This document shows positions 44,099 to 52,214 of a stretch of 64,000 nucleotides of DNA, piece after piece. This stretch comes from Pseudomonas sp. Au-Pse12. GTDB taxonomy: Bacteria > Pseudomonadota > Gammaproteobacteria > Pseudomonadales > Pseudomonadaceae. The translations under genes and the position numbers were made by a program. Within the stretch, counting starts at the first letter, position 1. The number at the start of each line of letters is the position of its first letter. The DNA is taken from positions 1-64,000 of the forward strand of contig NZ_JAJTTH010000008.1 in assembly GCF_021341665.1 (NCBI RefSeq), read 5' to 3'. The notes below the pieces were generated by a model, which worked only from the letters and a program-made list of their open reading frames with translations, ran no database searches and was not told where the DNA came from.

Positions 44099-44983
44099 AT
44101 GCGAATGCGCCTTATGTTACTGGGCGGCGGAAATGCCCTTGGGCAGGCGCTGATTCGCCTCGGTGCGGAGGAAGACATCGGTTTCCTCGCCCCCCGTCCG
44201 CCGCAAGACGGCTGGGATGCCGCGAGCCTCACGCAACTGCTCGACGACACCCGCCCGGATGCCTTGATCAACCTGGCTTACTACTTCGACTGGTTTCAGG
44301 CGGAGACCGTGAGCGAGGCGCGCTTGAGCGGCCAGGAACGGGCGGTCGAGCGGCTGGCGGAGCTTTGCCAGCATCACAACATCATCCTGCTGCAACCTTC
44401 GAGCTACCGGGTCTTCGATGGCTCGCGCGCTACCGCCTACAGCGAAAAGGACGAGCCGGTGCCTCTGGGCCTGCGCGGCCAGGCGCTGTGGCGGGTCGAG
44501 CAAAGTGTGCGCGCCACTTGCCCGCAACACGTGCTGGTGCGTTTCGGCTGGCTGCTGGACGACAGCCCGGATGGCATTCTCGGGCGTTTCCTGGCCCGCG
44601 CCGAAGCCCCCGATGAACTGTTGATGGCGGATGACCGGCGGGGCAATCCGACCCCGGTGGACGACGCCGCGCGGGTGATCATCTCGGTGCTCAAGCAACT
44701 CGATTGCGCCGCGCCGCTGTGGGGCACTTACCACTACGCCGGCCAGGAAGCGACCACCCCTCTGGCCCTCGGCCAGGCAGTGCTGAGCGAAGCCCGGCAA
44801 CTGCACCCGCTGGCCATCGAGGCGCCGACCGCCCAGGCCCATGCCGCCTGTGCCGATGCCGCCGAGGAACCGCAGCACGCGGTACTGGCCTGCAAGAAAA
44901 TCCTTCACACCTTCGGGATCAAGCCGCGCGCCTGGCGTGCCGCGCTCCCGGCTTTACTGGATAGGTTTTATCGTCATGGCTGA
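44099..44983 (+). CDS. RmlD-like NAD(P)-binding protein with degenerate SDR active site
   Basis: This 294-residue Rossmann-fold protein resembles dTDP-4-dehydrorhamnose reductase (RmlD). The nucleotide loop is LLGGGNALGQAL (7-18) and the phrase SSYRVFDGSRATAYSEKDEP matches RmlD. Where RmlD has YG-x-x-K, the catalytic Tyr and Lys, this protein reads LGLRGQALW, so both are missing. It may be a non-catalytic NAD(P) binder. The order matches P. aeruginosa PA4069-PA4068. The ATG lacks a clear ribosome-binding site, and an alternative lies six bases later. It overlaps the next gene by eight bases. Confidence 0.75.
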   Translation: MRMRLMLLGGGNALGQALIRLGAEEDIGFLAPRPPQDGWDAASLTQLLDDTRPDALINLAYYFDWFQAETVSEARLSGQERAVERLAELCQHHNIILLQPSSYRVFDGSRATAYSEKDEPVPLGLRGQALWRVEQSVRATCPQHVLVRFGWLLDDSPDGILGRFLARAEAPDELLMADDRRGNPTPVDDAARVIISVLKQLDCAAPLWGTYHYAGQEATTPLALGQAVLSEARQLHPLAIEAPTAQAHAACADAAEEPQHAVLACKKILHTFGIKPRAWRAALPALLDRFYRHG

Positions 44984-45905
44984 TGGCCCTGTATTGATCA
45001 CCGGCGGCGCCGGTTTCATTGGTTCGCACCTAGCCGATGCGTTGCTCGCCAAGGGGTACTCGGTGCGGGTGCTGGACGACTTGTCCACCGGCAAGCCGAG
45101 CAACCTGCCACTGGATAACCCACGGCTCGAACTGATCGAGGGCGATGTTGCCGACGCGGCCCTGGTGAGCCGGGTGATGCAGGGGTGCTGCGCAGTGGCG
45201 CACCTGGCGGCGGTGGCGTCGGTGCAAGCCTCGGTGGATGACCCGGTACAGACTCACCAGAGCAACTTCATCGGCACCCTGAACGTCTGCGAAGCGATGC
45301 GCGAGCATGGCGTCAAGCGGGTGCTGTTCGCTTCCAGTGCCGCGGTTTATGGCAACAACGGCGAAGGCCAGTCCATCGATGAAGACACGGCCAAGGCGCC
45401 GTTGACGCCTTACGCCTCGGACAAGCTGGCCAGCGAGCATTACCTGGATTTCTACCGGCGCCAACATGGGCTGGAGCCGGCGATCTTTCGTTTCTTCAAC
45501 ATCTTCGGCCCGCGCCAGGATCCATCGTCGCCCTATTCCGGGGTGATCAGCATCTTCAGCGAACGGGCCCAGCAGGGCCTGCCAATCACCGTGTTCGGCG
45601 ATGGCGAGCAGACCCGGGACTTCGTCTACGTCGGCGACCTGGTGCAAGTGCTGGTGCAGGCCATCGACGCGCCGCAACTGGAAGTGGGGGCGGTCAACGT
45701 CGGCCTGAACCAGGCCACCACCCTCAAGCAGATGCTCGCGGCCCTGGCCGAGGTGGTCGGGGATCTGCCACCCATCAGCTACGGCCCTGCCCGGGCTGGG
45801 GATATCCGTCATTCGCGGGCCAATAACCAGCGCCTGCTGCAACGCTTCACGTTCCCCGAACCGACCCCGATGAGTGTCGGCCTTGCCCGCTTGATGGGCC
45901 GCTGA
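44976..45905 (+). CDS. NAD-dependent sugar nucleotide epimerase/dehydratase
   Basis: This 309-residue extended short-chain dehydrogenase resembles UDP-sugar 4-epimerases. It has the NAD motif TGGAGFIGSH (9-18) and the catalytic set S121 (FASSAAVYG) and Y146/K150 (PYASDK). Its substrate is not known. The start overlaps the stop of the RmlD-like gene, so the two are made together and might form a pair. A terminator shared with oprG follows. Confidence 0.88.
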   Translation: MADGPVLITGGAGFIGSHLADALLAKGYSVRVLDDLSTGKPSNLPLDNPRLELIEGDVADAALVSRVMQGCCAVAHLAAVASVQASVDDPVQTHQSNFIGTLNVCEAMREHGVKRVLFASSAAVYGNNGEGQSIDEDTAKAPLTPYASDKLASEHYLDFYRRQHGLEPAIFRFFNIFGPRQDPSSPYSGVISIFSERAQQGLPITVFGDGEQTRDFVYVGDLVQVLVQAIDAPQLEVGAVNVGLNQATTLKQMLAALAEVVGDLPPISYGPARAGDIRHSRANNQRLLQRFTFPEPTPMSVGLARLMGR

Positions 45906-45922
45906 GGGGTATTGCAGGCATG

Positions 45923-45949
45923 AAAAAGGCGCCTGCAAGGCGCCTTTTT
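45923..45949. terminator. Bidirectional terminator between the epimerase gene and oprG
   Basis: An 11-bp stem (aaaaaggcgcc 45923-45933 with ggcgccttttt 45939-45949) and a 5-base loop lie between convergent genes. The A and T tracts are symmetric, so both directions can be terminated. Confidence 0.92.
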
Positions 45950-45963
45950 TATCGCTGGCGGGG

Positions 45964-46662
45964 TTAGAACTTGTAACCCAGGCCAACCATGTAGACCATC
46001 GGGTCCACGTCGACGTTGACCTTGGCGCGAGTGCCAGGGGCCACGCTGTTGTTGTCCACGTAGGCGGTGGTGTTGATGTCGATGTAACGCACTTGGGCGT
46101 TGAGCATCAGCTTGTCGGTCAGCATGTAGTCAGCACCCACCTGCCAGGCCAGGCCCCAGGAGTTCTTGGCGCGGAAGTTGTCGAAACCGGCTGCGCTGGC
46201 GCGGCTGCCGACGTGTTCGTCGTAGATCCAGGTGTAGTTGATACCGGCGCCGACATAGGGTTGGAACACCGACTTGGAGTCCAGCGGGTAGTAGACCACG
46301 CTCAGGGTTGGCGGCAGGTGCTTGAGGGTACCGAGCTTGCCGTTGGCCGGTGCCAGGGCGGTGTTCTTGAGTTTTACATCGTGCTCGAACGGGGTGGCGG
46401 CCAGCAGTTCGATACCGATGTTGTTGGTGAGCATGTAGGCGAAGTTCAGACCCAGCTGAGTGTCGCTGCTCATGGTGGCCTTGCCACCCAGGTTGGTGCC
46501 TGCTACTGGGCCACGGTCCACTTTGACGCTGCCGCTGTCGGCTTTCGGGTTTACGGTGATGGCACCGGCGCGGACGAGAATGTCGCCAGCTTCGTGGGCG
46601 TTGGCAATCGGGGCGGCGAGTGCGAGCGCGATCAGGGAAGCGCTAAGCAGAGACTTGTGCAT
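45964..46662 (-). CDS. oprG: Outer-membrane protein OprG (OmpW family)
   Basis: This 232-residue protein has a signal peptide (MHKSLLSASLIALALAAPIA, cleaved after NA at 22) and an eight-stranded OmpW barrel ending in the aromatic GLGYKF, needed for outer-membrane assembly. OmpW proteins admit small hydrophobic molecules; OprG has been linked to amino-acid and iron conditions. The ATG at 46662 with ggag five bases upstream is preferred over an upstream start. Neighbours match PA4067 in P. aeruginosa. Confidence 0.92.
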   Translation of the reverse strand: MHKSLLSASLIALALAAPIANAHEAGDILVRAGAITVNPKADSGSVKVDRGPVAGTNLGGKATMSSDTQLGLNFAYMLTNNIGIELLAATPFEHDVKLKNTALAPANGKLGTLKHLPPTLSVVYYPLDSKSVFQPYVGAGINYTWIYDEHVGSRASAAGFDNFRAKNSWGLAWQVGADYMLTDKLMLNAQVRYIDINTTAYVDNNSVAPGTRAKVNVDVDPMVYMVGLGYKF

Positions 46663-46841
46663 GGGAGCTCCAAAGGACGATTCAAATTGGCTATGTCCAA
46701 TGGTAAGGATCGTCAAGTTGACCGCCTTGACTCAGCTCAATGAAATGGCGAACCCCGGTGGCAGCGCTGAACTATTCTTTTGTTCTGCACTCTTTTGCCC
46801 TCGCCCCTGTAGACGCCGGCTTGCTGGCGCTGCTGCCTCGC

Positions 46842-47378
46842 TTACTCCTGCAACTCGTAGACGTAGATCTTCTGCGCCGCCATCTGGTAGCCGGCGTCCG
46901 CCAGTTCGCTGGTGGAGGGCTTGACCTGCATGGCGCCTTCGATCCAGTACGGCTGGTACAGCTCATCGAGTTTCACCCCGACTTCGCTGGTGACGTGGAC
47001 GATCTGGTTCGACGGCGGTGGCGGCACATGGATGCAGGCGCCGAAGTAGGGCACCAGCAGGAAGTCGGTGGTGCGGCCCGCTTCATTCACTTCCAGGGGC
47101 ACGATGTAGCCGGGCAGGCGCACCGACTGGCCGTCGAGGCTCTTCACCACCGGCGCGTTGGGCAGGTCCTGCTTGGCCGCGGGGGCCGATTCGGCGGCCA
47201 GCGCATCGCTCATCTGCGACAGGTCGTGCAGCGGCTTCATGTTCGGCACTTCCGGCGGCGCGTCCGGCGGGATCATTTCCGACCAGGTCAGGTCCTTTGG
47301 CGCGCCCGCCGCCCACAGCGGCGAGCTGAACAACAGCGACAGGGCAAGCAGGGTGCGCAGCAAGCGTTGGGTCTTCAT
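46842..47378 (-). CDS. zrmD: DUF3299 periplasmic protein, ZrmD-like
   Basis: This 178-residue protein has a signal peptide (MKTQRLLRTLLALSLLFSSP, cleaved after WAA). It carries the DUF3299 core with LPGYIVPLEVNEAG, LLVPYFGACIHVPPPP (a Cys/His pair, C-I-H) and an acidic tail. It may bind metal. It is the last gene of an operon equivalent to P. aeruginosa PA4063-PA4066, which I recall as the zinc-repressed zrmABCD genes. The start lies 10 bases after the permease stop; the ribosome-binding site is weak. Confidence 0.8.
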   Translation of the reverse strand: MKTQRLLRTLLALSLLFSSPLWAAGAPKDLTWSEMIPPDAPPEVPNMKPLHDLSQMSDALAAESAPAAKQDLPNAPVVKSLDGQSVRLPGYIVPLEVNEAGRTTDFLLVPYFGACIHVPPPPSNQIVHVTSEVGVKLDELYQPYWIEGAMQVKPSTSELADAGYQMAAQKIYVYELQE

Positions 47379-47388
47379 AAACCAGGGC

Positions 47389-48654
47389 TCATAAACGAAT
47401 CGACAGGCCATCGGCCAGGGATTGCCGGTAGGCGCGCCAGGCCGGCACGCTGCCCATCAGCAGCGCGGCGATCAGGATACCGCCCAGCAGCGTCCACTCA
47501 TACTGGCTGGGCCAGGACAGGGGCAGGTACAGGCCGTAGCTGGATTGCACGTAGCCCTGGGCCAGGGCGATGCCCAGGTACAGCAGGCCAAGCCCGGCCA
47601 GCACCCCGAACAGCGCCAGGGCGAAGGCTTCGAGGATCAGCAGGGTCGCGATGTGCCAGGGGCGTGCGCCCACCGAACGCAGGATGGCCATCTCCCGACG
47701 CCGTTCGTTGAGGCTGGTGAGGATCGCCGTGAGCATGCCGATCAGGCCGGTGAGAACCACGAACAGCGAGACCACGAACAGCGCCTTCTCGGCGGTGCCC
47801 ATCAGGCTCCAGAGCTCCTGCAGGGCCACGCCGGGCAGGATCGCCAGCATCGGTTCGCCGCGGAATTCGTTGATCTCGCGCTGCAGGGCAAAGGTCGAGA
47901 TCTTGCTGTTGAGGCCGAGCATGAAGGCGGTGATGGCCTGGGGCGTCAGGTCCATGTTGCGCGCCTGGTCGGCGCTGATGCGTCCCTCGCCGCGGGCCGG
48001 CACGCCGTTGTGCCAGTCGATGTGGATCGCTTCCATGCCGCCCAGGCTGATGTGCAGCGTGCGGTCCACCGGCGTGCCGGTGCGCTTGAGAATGCCGACC
48101 ACGGTGAAGGGCTTGTCGTCATGCTTGACCAGGCTGATGGCTGCAACGCCGTGGGCCAGCACCAGTGGGTCCCCCAGTTTGTAGTGCAGGGCATCGGCGA
48201 CTTCGGCCCCCAGCACCACCTCGAAAGGATCGTTGGCGAAGGCCCGGCCCACGGCCAGTTGCAGGCTCTGCTGATGACCGTACTGGTAGTGCTGGAAGTA
48301 GGCCTCGGTGGTGCCCATGACCCGGTAGCCGCGATGGGAGTCGCCCAGCGAAATCGGGATCGCCCACTTCACCTTCGGGTTGTTGGCGAAGTGCTCGAAG
48401 CTGTCCCAGCGGATGTTGTTGGTGGCGTTGCCGATGCGGAACACCGAGTACAGCAGCAGGTTCACCGAGCCGGAACGGGCACCGACGATCAGGTCGGTGC
48501 CGCTGATGGTGCTGGCGAAGCTGGCCCGGGCTTCGGTGCGTACCCGTTCCACCGCCAGCAGCAGGCAGACCGAGAGGGCAATGGCGAACGCGGTGAGGAT
48601 CGCGGTGAAGCGGCGGTTAGCCAGGCTGGCCATGGCTAGACGGAACAGATACAT
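47389..48654 (-). CDS. zrmC: MacB/FtsX-type ABC transporter permease
   Basis: This 421-residue protein has an N-terminal transmembrane helix (FTAILTAFAIALSVCLLLAV), then a large periplasmic MacB-PCD domain (about 45-290). Three C-terminal helices follow (ALFVVSLFVVLTGLIGMLTAI onward, ending GSVPAWRAYRQSLADGLSIRL). This four-helix type usually does mechanotransmission at the membrane rather than moving small solutes. It starts one base after the ATPase gene. Its zinc role is inferred from the operon. Confidence 0.88.
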   Translation of the reverse strand: MYLFRLAMASLANRRFTAILTAFAIALSVCLLLAVERVRTEARASFASTISGTDLIVGARSGSVNLLLYSVFRIGNATNNIRWDSFEHFANNPKVKWAIPISLGDSHRGYRVMGTTEAYFQHYQYGHQQSLQLAVGRAFANDPFEVVLGAEVADALHYKLGDPLVLAHGVAAISLVKHDDKPFTVVGILKRTGTPVDRTLHISLGGMEAIHIDWHNGVPARGEGRISADQARNMDLTPQAITAFMLGLNSKISTFALQREINEFRGEPMLAILPGVALQELWSLMGTAEKALFVVSLFVVLTGLIGMLTAILTSLNERRREMAILRSVGARPWHIATLLILEAFALALFGVLAGLGLLYLGIALAQGYVQSSYGLYLPLSWPSQYEWTLLGGILIAALLMGSVPAWRAYRQSLADGLSIRL

Positions 48655-48655
48655 C

Positions 48656-49366
48656 TCAGACCTCTGCGGGCTTGGCGGCGCGATTGAGTTCGGCCAGCGA
48701 CAGGTTGCGATCGAACAGCGCAGCCAGGCTCTGGTCATGACTGACGAACAGCAGGCTGGACCCGGCTTCACGGCATTCGGCGAACAGCAGTTGGAGGAAG
48801 GCCTCGCGGGCGTCGTAGTCCAGCGCGGAGGTTGGCTCATCGGCGATCACCAGCTCCGGCTGGCCGATCAGCGCCCGCGCCGCGGCCACCCGCTGCTGCT
48901 GGCCGATGGACAGTGAATCGGCGCGGCGGCCGAGCAGGTCGGGGTCTTTCAGGCCCAGGTGGGCCAGCAAGGTGGCGGCGGCCTGGTCGACGCTGCCGTG
49001 GCGTTGCACGGCGCGAGCGGCCCGCAGTTTGGAAAAGTGGCAGGGCAGTTCAACGTTCTCGCGCACCGAGAGAAACGGCAGCAGGTTGAACTGCTGGAAG
49101 ATGTAGCCGGTGTGATCGACGCGAAAGCGGTCACGGGCGCCGGCCGAGAGTTCGGTCAGTTCCTGGCCCAGCAGGCGAATGCTGCCCTGGTTGGGTTTCT
49201 GGACCCCGCCCAGCAGGCCCAGCAGGGTGGTCTTGCCGCTGCCGCTGGGGCCCTTGAGGAACAGGGTCTCGCCGGCTTCGAGGCGGAAGCTCGGGATATC
49301 CAGCAACGGTGGATGACCGGGCCAGTTGAAGCCCAGGTTGGACAGTTCGATAAGTGCTTGGGTCAT
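48656..49366 (-). CDS. zrmB: LolD/MacB-type ABC transporter ATPase
   Basis: This 236-residue ATPase has Walker A GPSGSGKTT (39-47), Q-loop IFQQFNLLPF, the signature LSIGQQQRVAAARAL and Walker B ELVIADEPTSALD. It belongs to the LolD/MacB branch and pairs with the permease that starts one base downstream. A hairpin (49392-49414) between this gene and the upstream zinc-binding protein could lower its expression relative to the latter. Confidence 0.9.
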   Translation of the reverse strand: MTQALIELSNLGFNWPGHPPLLDIPSFRLEAGETLFLKGPSGSGKTTLLGLLGGVQKPNQGSIRLLGQELTELSAGARDRFRVDHTGYIFQQFNLLPFLSVRENVELPCHFSKLRAARAVQRHGSVDQAAATLLAHLGLKDPDLLGRRADSLSIGQQQRVAAARALIGQPELVIADEPTSALDYDAREAFLQLLFAECREAGSSLLFVSHDQSLAALFDRNLSLAELNRAAKPAEV

Positions 49367-49391
49367 GGTGGGCCGGTCATCGAAAAAGTGT

Positions 49392-49414
49392 TGTAGCCGC
49401 CCGGAGCGGCTACA
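49392..49414 (-). terminator. Hairpin between zrmA-like and zrmB-like genes
   Basis: A perfect 9-bp stem (tgtagccgc 49392-49400 with gcggctaca 49406-49414) is followed on the minus strand by acactttttc. It lies just after the stop of the zinc-binding protein gene and may act as a partial terminator or RNA processing site, giving more of the first protein than of the transporter. Confidence 0.5.
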
Positions 49415-49424
49415 GGGTTGGCGC

Positions 49425-50042
49425 TCAGAACTTCAGGGTTGCGGCCTTGGCGCTGGCTTCGACGCCTTGCTGGCCACTTGGCGAAATGAGTTGTACCTGA
49501 ATTTTCTGGGTGGCGGGGAAGGTCTTGAAGACTTGCCCCAGATCGAGGGTCTTCAGGGCGTCCGGCTTGGCACAGGTGAACTGGTAGTGGGCGTGGATCT
49601 CGCTGTGCTCATGGTGATGCTCGTGGCCGTTGGCGCCCTTGGCCTCTTCGTCGTGGTCGTCGTGGTCGTCGTCATCGTGATCATCGGCATCGGGCTTGTC
49701 ACCGAACAGCGGGCTGTGCAGTTCCTGCTTGGCTACCACGCACGCGGCAGCCTTGGGCAGGCTGAACAGCGCCAGGGGTTGTTCCAGCTGGGCACGGGCG
49801 GCCGCTACCTTGGCCTTGTCGGCGTCGGTGCTGGGGGCGTGCTCGAAGCCCACCAGGTTCATCGCCGGGCTTTCCAGCTCCAGCTCCAGGGCCTGGCCGT
49901 CGAGCACCGCGTTCAGGCGCCCGACTCCATGTTCGTGGGCGCCGAGGCTGCCGTGTTCATGCTCGTGGTCATGGGCTTGCGCGGCCTGGACGGCGGCCAG
50001 TGGCAACAGGGCGAATGGCAGGGCGAGTAGCAGACGACGCAT
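49425..50042 (-). CDS. zrmA: His-rich DUF2796 zinc-binding periplasmic protein (ZrgA/ZrmA-like)
   Basis: This 205-residue protein has a signal peptide (MRRLLLALPFALLPLAAVQA). Three His/Asp clusters follow: AHDHEHEHGSLGAHEHG after the signal, DDHDDDDHDDHDEE in the middle and HEHHHEHSEIHAH after it. This is the DUF2796 family; ZrgA of Vibrio is a zinc-binding member. It is the first gene of the operon with the ABC transporter. A palindrome 30-50 bases upstream is a candidate Zur site. Confidence 0.88.
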   Translation of the reverse strand: MRRLLLALPFALLPLAAVQAAQAHDHEHEHGSLGAHEHGVGRLNAVLDGQALELELESPAMNLVGFEHAPSTDADKAKVAAARAQLEQPLALFSLPKAAACVVAKQELHSPLFGDKPDADDHDDDDHDDHDEEAKGANGHEHHHEHSEIHAHYQFTCAKPDALKTLDLGQVFKTFPATQKIQVQLISPSGQQGVEASAKAATLKF

Positions 50043-50072
50043 GGCAAGTCTCCGGAGCGAAGATGAAATAAA

Positions 50073-50092
50073 TGTTATGTGATCTTATAACA
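50073..50092 (-). promoter_or_regulatory. Candidate Zur operator
   Basis: An imperfect palindrome tgttatgtgatcttataaca lies 31 bases upstream of zrmA, in an otherwise AT-rich spot. The arms TGTTAT/ATAACA match the half-sites of gamma-proteobacterial Zur boxes. The central spacing (8 bases) is longer than in the usual box, so the match is suggestive only. Confidence 0.45.
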
Positions 50093-50176
50093 ATCGGCCG
50101 CTGAGTTTGACCGCCTGCTTGGCGTTGCGCAAGACGCGTGGGAGCATGCTTGTCAGAAAAAAACGGGAGCATGGCA

Positions 50177-50530
50177 ATGTTGCGGATTCGTGGAAGCATC
50201 GGCGACTGGCCGGTGGATTTGACCCTGGAACTGGACGAAGGCGATTGGGCGCAACTGGGCGCGCAGCTGGGTGCGCAGCTGCAAGCGGCCAAGCCTGAAG
50301 CAGCGGCGTCGGCGGCCAAGCCGGCCAGCCAGGACGATGCCCTGTGGCAGGCCGCCAAGGACCTGTTGCGCAAGGCGGGCCAGATCAGCGGGCCGCAGTT
50401 GCTGGAGCAGTTGGAAGGGCTGACCGGTAGCGCGGCGGCGGGCAAGCGATTGCTGGTGCGCTTGCGCCACTGTGCCGAGGTCAAGGTGGTCAGCGGCGCC
50501 GATACGCCGCTCTACAGCTGGGTGCAGTGA
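50177..50530 (+). CDS. Conserved small pseudomonad protein, function unknown
   Basis: I do not recognise a known fold in this 117-residue protein. It has an N-terminal beta-like segment (MLRIRGSIGDWPVDLTLELD), an Ala-rich linker, and a C-terminal helical part (ALWQAAKDLLRKAGQISGPQ; LVRLRHCAEVKVV) that could be a small winged helix. An ATG six bases earlier is possible, but the ATG at 50177 has ggag eight bases upstream. It is divergent from zrmA and next to cnoX, as in P. aeruginosa. Confidence 0.72.
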   Translation: MLRIRGSIGDWPVDLTLELDEGDWAQLGAQLGAQLQAAKPEAAASAAKPASQDDALWQAAKDLLRKAGQISGPQLLEQLEGLTGSAAAGKRLLVRLRHCAEVKVVSGADTPLYSWVQ

Positions 50531-50533
50531 ACC

Positions 50534-50604
50534 TGTAGGGGCCAGCTTGCTGGCGAAAGGGCTCTGTCTGTCAGAACGCCTTCGCTGGCAAGCCCGCTCC
50601 TACA
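50534..50604. repeat. REPIN (paired REP elements)
   Basis: Two inverted REP units, tgtaggggccagcttgctgg at one end and the near-complement ending gctggcaagcccgctcctac at the other, flank a 23-base spacer. This is the typical REP doublet of fluorescent pseudomonads. It lies between convergent genes. Confidence 0.8.
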
Positions 50605-50622
50605 CAGGCTGGTGCGTCAGGC

Positions 50623-51495
50623 TCAGTACAGCGCGGCGAACAACTTGCGGCGGTAGGCCGTTACCAGGGAATGGTCGTTGCCCAGCAGGTCGAACACCTG
50701 CAGCAGGGTCTTGTGGGCGATGCCTTCGCTGTAGCTGCGGTTGCGCATGAACAGCTTGAGCAAGGCTTCCAGCGCCGCTTCATATTGCTGGCGTGCCAGT
50801 TGCTGGATCGCCAGTTGGTACAGCGCTTCATCGTCTTGCGGGTCCTTGGCCAGGCGCGCCTTGAGCTCGGCGGCATCCGGCAGGTTCGCGGCCTGCTTGA
50901 GGAAGGTGATCTGCGCCTTGGCCCCGGCCAGGGCGGCCTTGTGCTCATCGCTCTTGACCGCGTCGAGCACGGTCTGGGCTTCGCCCAGCTCGCCACGTTC
51001 GGCCAGGCAGCGGGCGTAGAGGATCAGTGCCTTGGCGTTGCTGTTGTCTTCGCCCAGCAGCACCTTGAGGACGGCTTCGGCATCGCCGATACGGCCTTCG
51101 CCAAACAGCGCTTCGGCCTGTTCCAGCGGGTCGGCGGCGGGCGGTGGCGGCATCTGCACATGAGGCTCGAGCATGGCCCGTACGGCCGACTCCGGTTGCG
51201 CGCCGGCAAAGCCGTCCACCGGCTGGCCGTCCTTGAACAGCACCACGGTCGGCAGGCTGCGAATGCCGAAGCGGGCGACGATGTCCTGCTCGACATCGCA
51301 GTTGACCTTGGCCAGCAGCAACTCGCCCTGATAGCTCTCGGCGATCTGTTGCAGCATTGGCATCAGCGCCTTGCAGGGCGCGCACCATTCGGCCCAGAAG
51401 TCCACCAGGACCGGTTTGTGAAAGGAATTCTCGATCACCGACTGGTCGAAATCAGCGGTGCGGGCGTCGAAGATGTACGGCGTTTCCTGACTCAT
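50623..51495 (-). CDS. CnoX-type thioredoxin with TPR domain
   Basis: This 290-residue protein (YbbN/CnoX family) has a thioredoxin domain (1-110) and tetratricopeptide-like helices (about 125-290). The redox site WCAPC is intact (C38, C41), unlike E. coli CnoX, which lacks the active pair. CnoX protects proteins under bleach stress and passes them to GroEL; this one could also reduce disulphides. The ATG at 51495 is the natural start, with gagatacccc before it. It is cytoplasmic; no signal peptide is seen. Confidence 0.85.
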   Translation of the reverse strand: MSQETPYIFDARTADFDQSVIENSFHKPVLVDFWAEWCAPCKALMPMLQQIAESYQGELLLAKVNCDVEQDIVARFGIRSLPTVVLFKDGQPVDGFAGAQPESAVRAMLEPHVQMPPPPAADPLEQAEALFGEGRIGDAEAVLKVLLGEDNSNAKALILYARCLAERGELGEAQTVLDAVKSDEHKAALAGAKAQITFLKQAANLPDAAELKARLAKDPQDDEALYQLAIQQLARQQYEAALEALLKLFMRNRSYSEGIAHKTLLQVFDLLGNDHSLVTAYRRKLFAALY

Positions 51496-51557
51496 GGGGT
51501 ATCTCGAATAAGCGGGAATGGAACCACTATAAAGGCTGGCCGGGAGGCTGAAAATCG

Positions 51558-52214
51558 CTATTGCCGCTGCGCGTGATACAGGCTCACGTTGCGAAATTCC
51601 CAGGGCTCGGCCAGGTCGGGCAGAGTGAAGGCATTGAGCATTTCCAGGCGCTGATACAGCGGATGCTGGAAGTCCCGGACCCGGGAATCCGCCACCAGGG
51701 CCTGGCGGCCACGGCTGAGGAACTGGTCCAGTAGCGGCAGGTTGGCCCGGTCATAGAGCACGTCCGCCACCAGGATCAGGTCGAAGCGATCGGCCTCGGC
51801 GAAAAAATCCGTGGAATAGCTGAGCTCGACGCCATTGAGTTCGGCGTTCGCCCGGCAGGCGGCAATGGCCAGCGGGTCCAGGTCACAAGCCACCACTTCC
51901 AGGGCTCCGGCTTTGGCTGCGGCAATCGCCGCCACGCCGGAACCGGCACCGAAATCCAGCACCCGCTTGCCCTGCACCCAATGCGGCTGCTCGGCCAGAT
52001 AGCGCGCCAGGGCCAGGCCGCTGGCCCAGCAGAAGCTCCAGTAGGGCGGCTCGTGGAGAATGCGTCGGGTTTCTTCCAGGGTGAAGGCGCGGTCCATGTT
52101 CTGGGCATCGATCAGCCAGAGTTTCAGCGTGGTCTCGGGCAGCTCGCAGGCCACCAGTCGCGCGTCCCCCAGCAGTTCGCTGAGGGCGCCTTGCAGGTCG
52201 AGCGGAACATTCAT
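51558..52214 (-). CDS. Class I SAM-dependent methyltransferase
   Basis: This 218-residue protein has the SAM motif I VLDFGAGSGVAAIAAA and motif II EVVACDLDPLAI, plus LILVADVLYDRANLP typical of the protein-lysine methyltransferase (METTL/NNT1) group. The target is unknown. Its ATG overlaps the stop of the upstream lipoprotein gene (ATGA), so the two form an operon. Confidence 0.82.
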   Translation of the reverse strand: MNVPLDLQGALSELLGDARLVACELPETTLKLWLIDAQNMDRAFTLEETRRILHEPPYWSFCWASGLALARYLAEQPHWVQGKRVLDFGAGSGVAAIAAAKAGALEVVACDLDPLAIAACRANAELNGVELSYSTDFFAEADRFDLILVADVLYDRANLPLLDQFLSRGRQALVADSRVRDFQHPLYQRLEMLNAFTLPDLAEPWEFRNVSLYHAQRQ

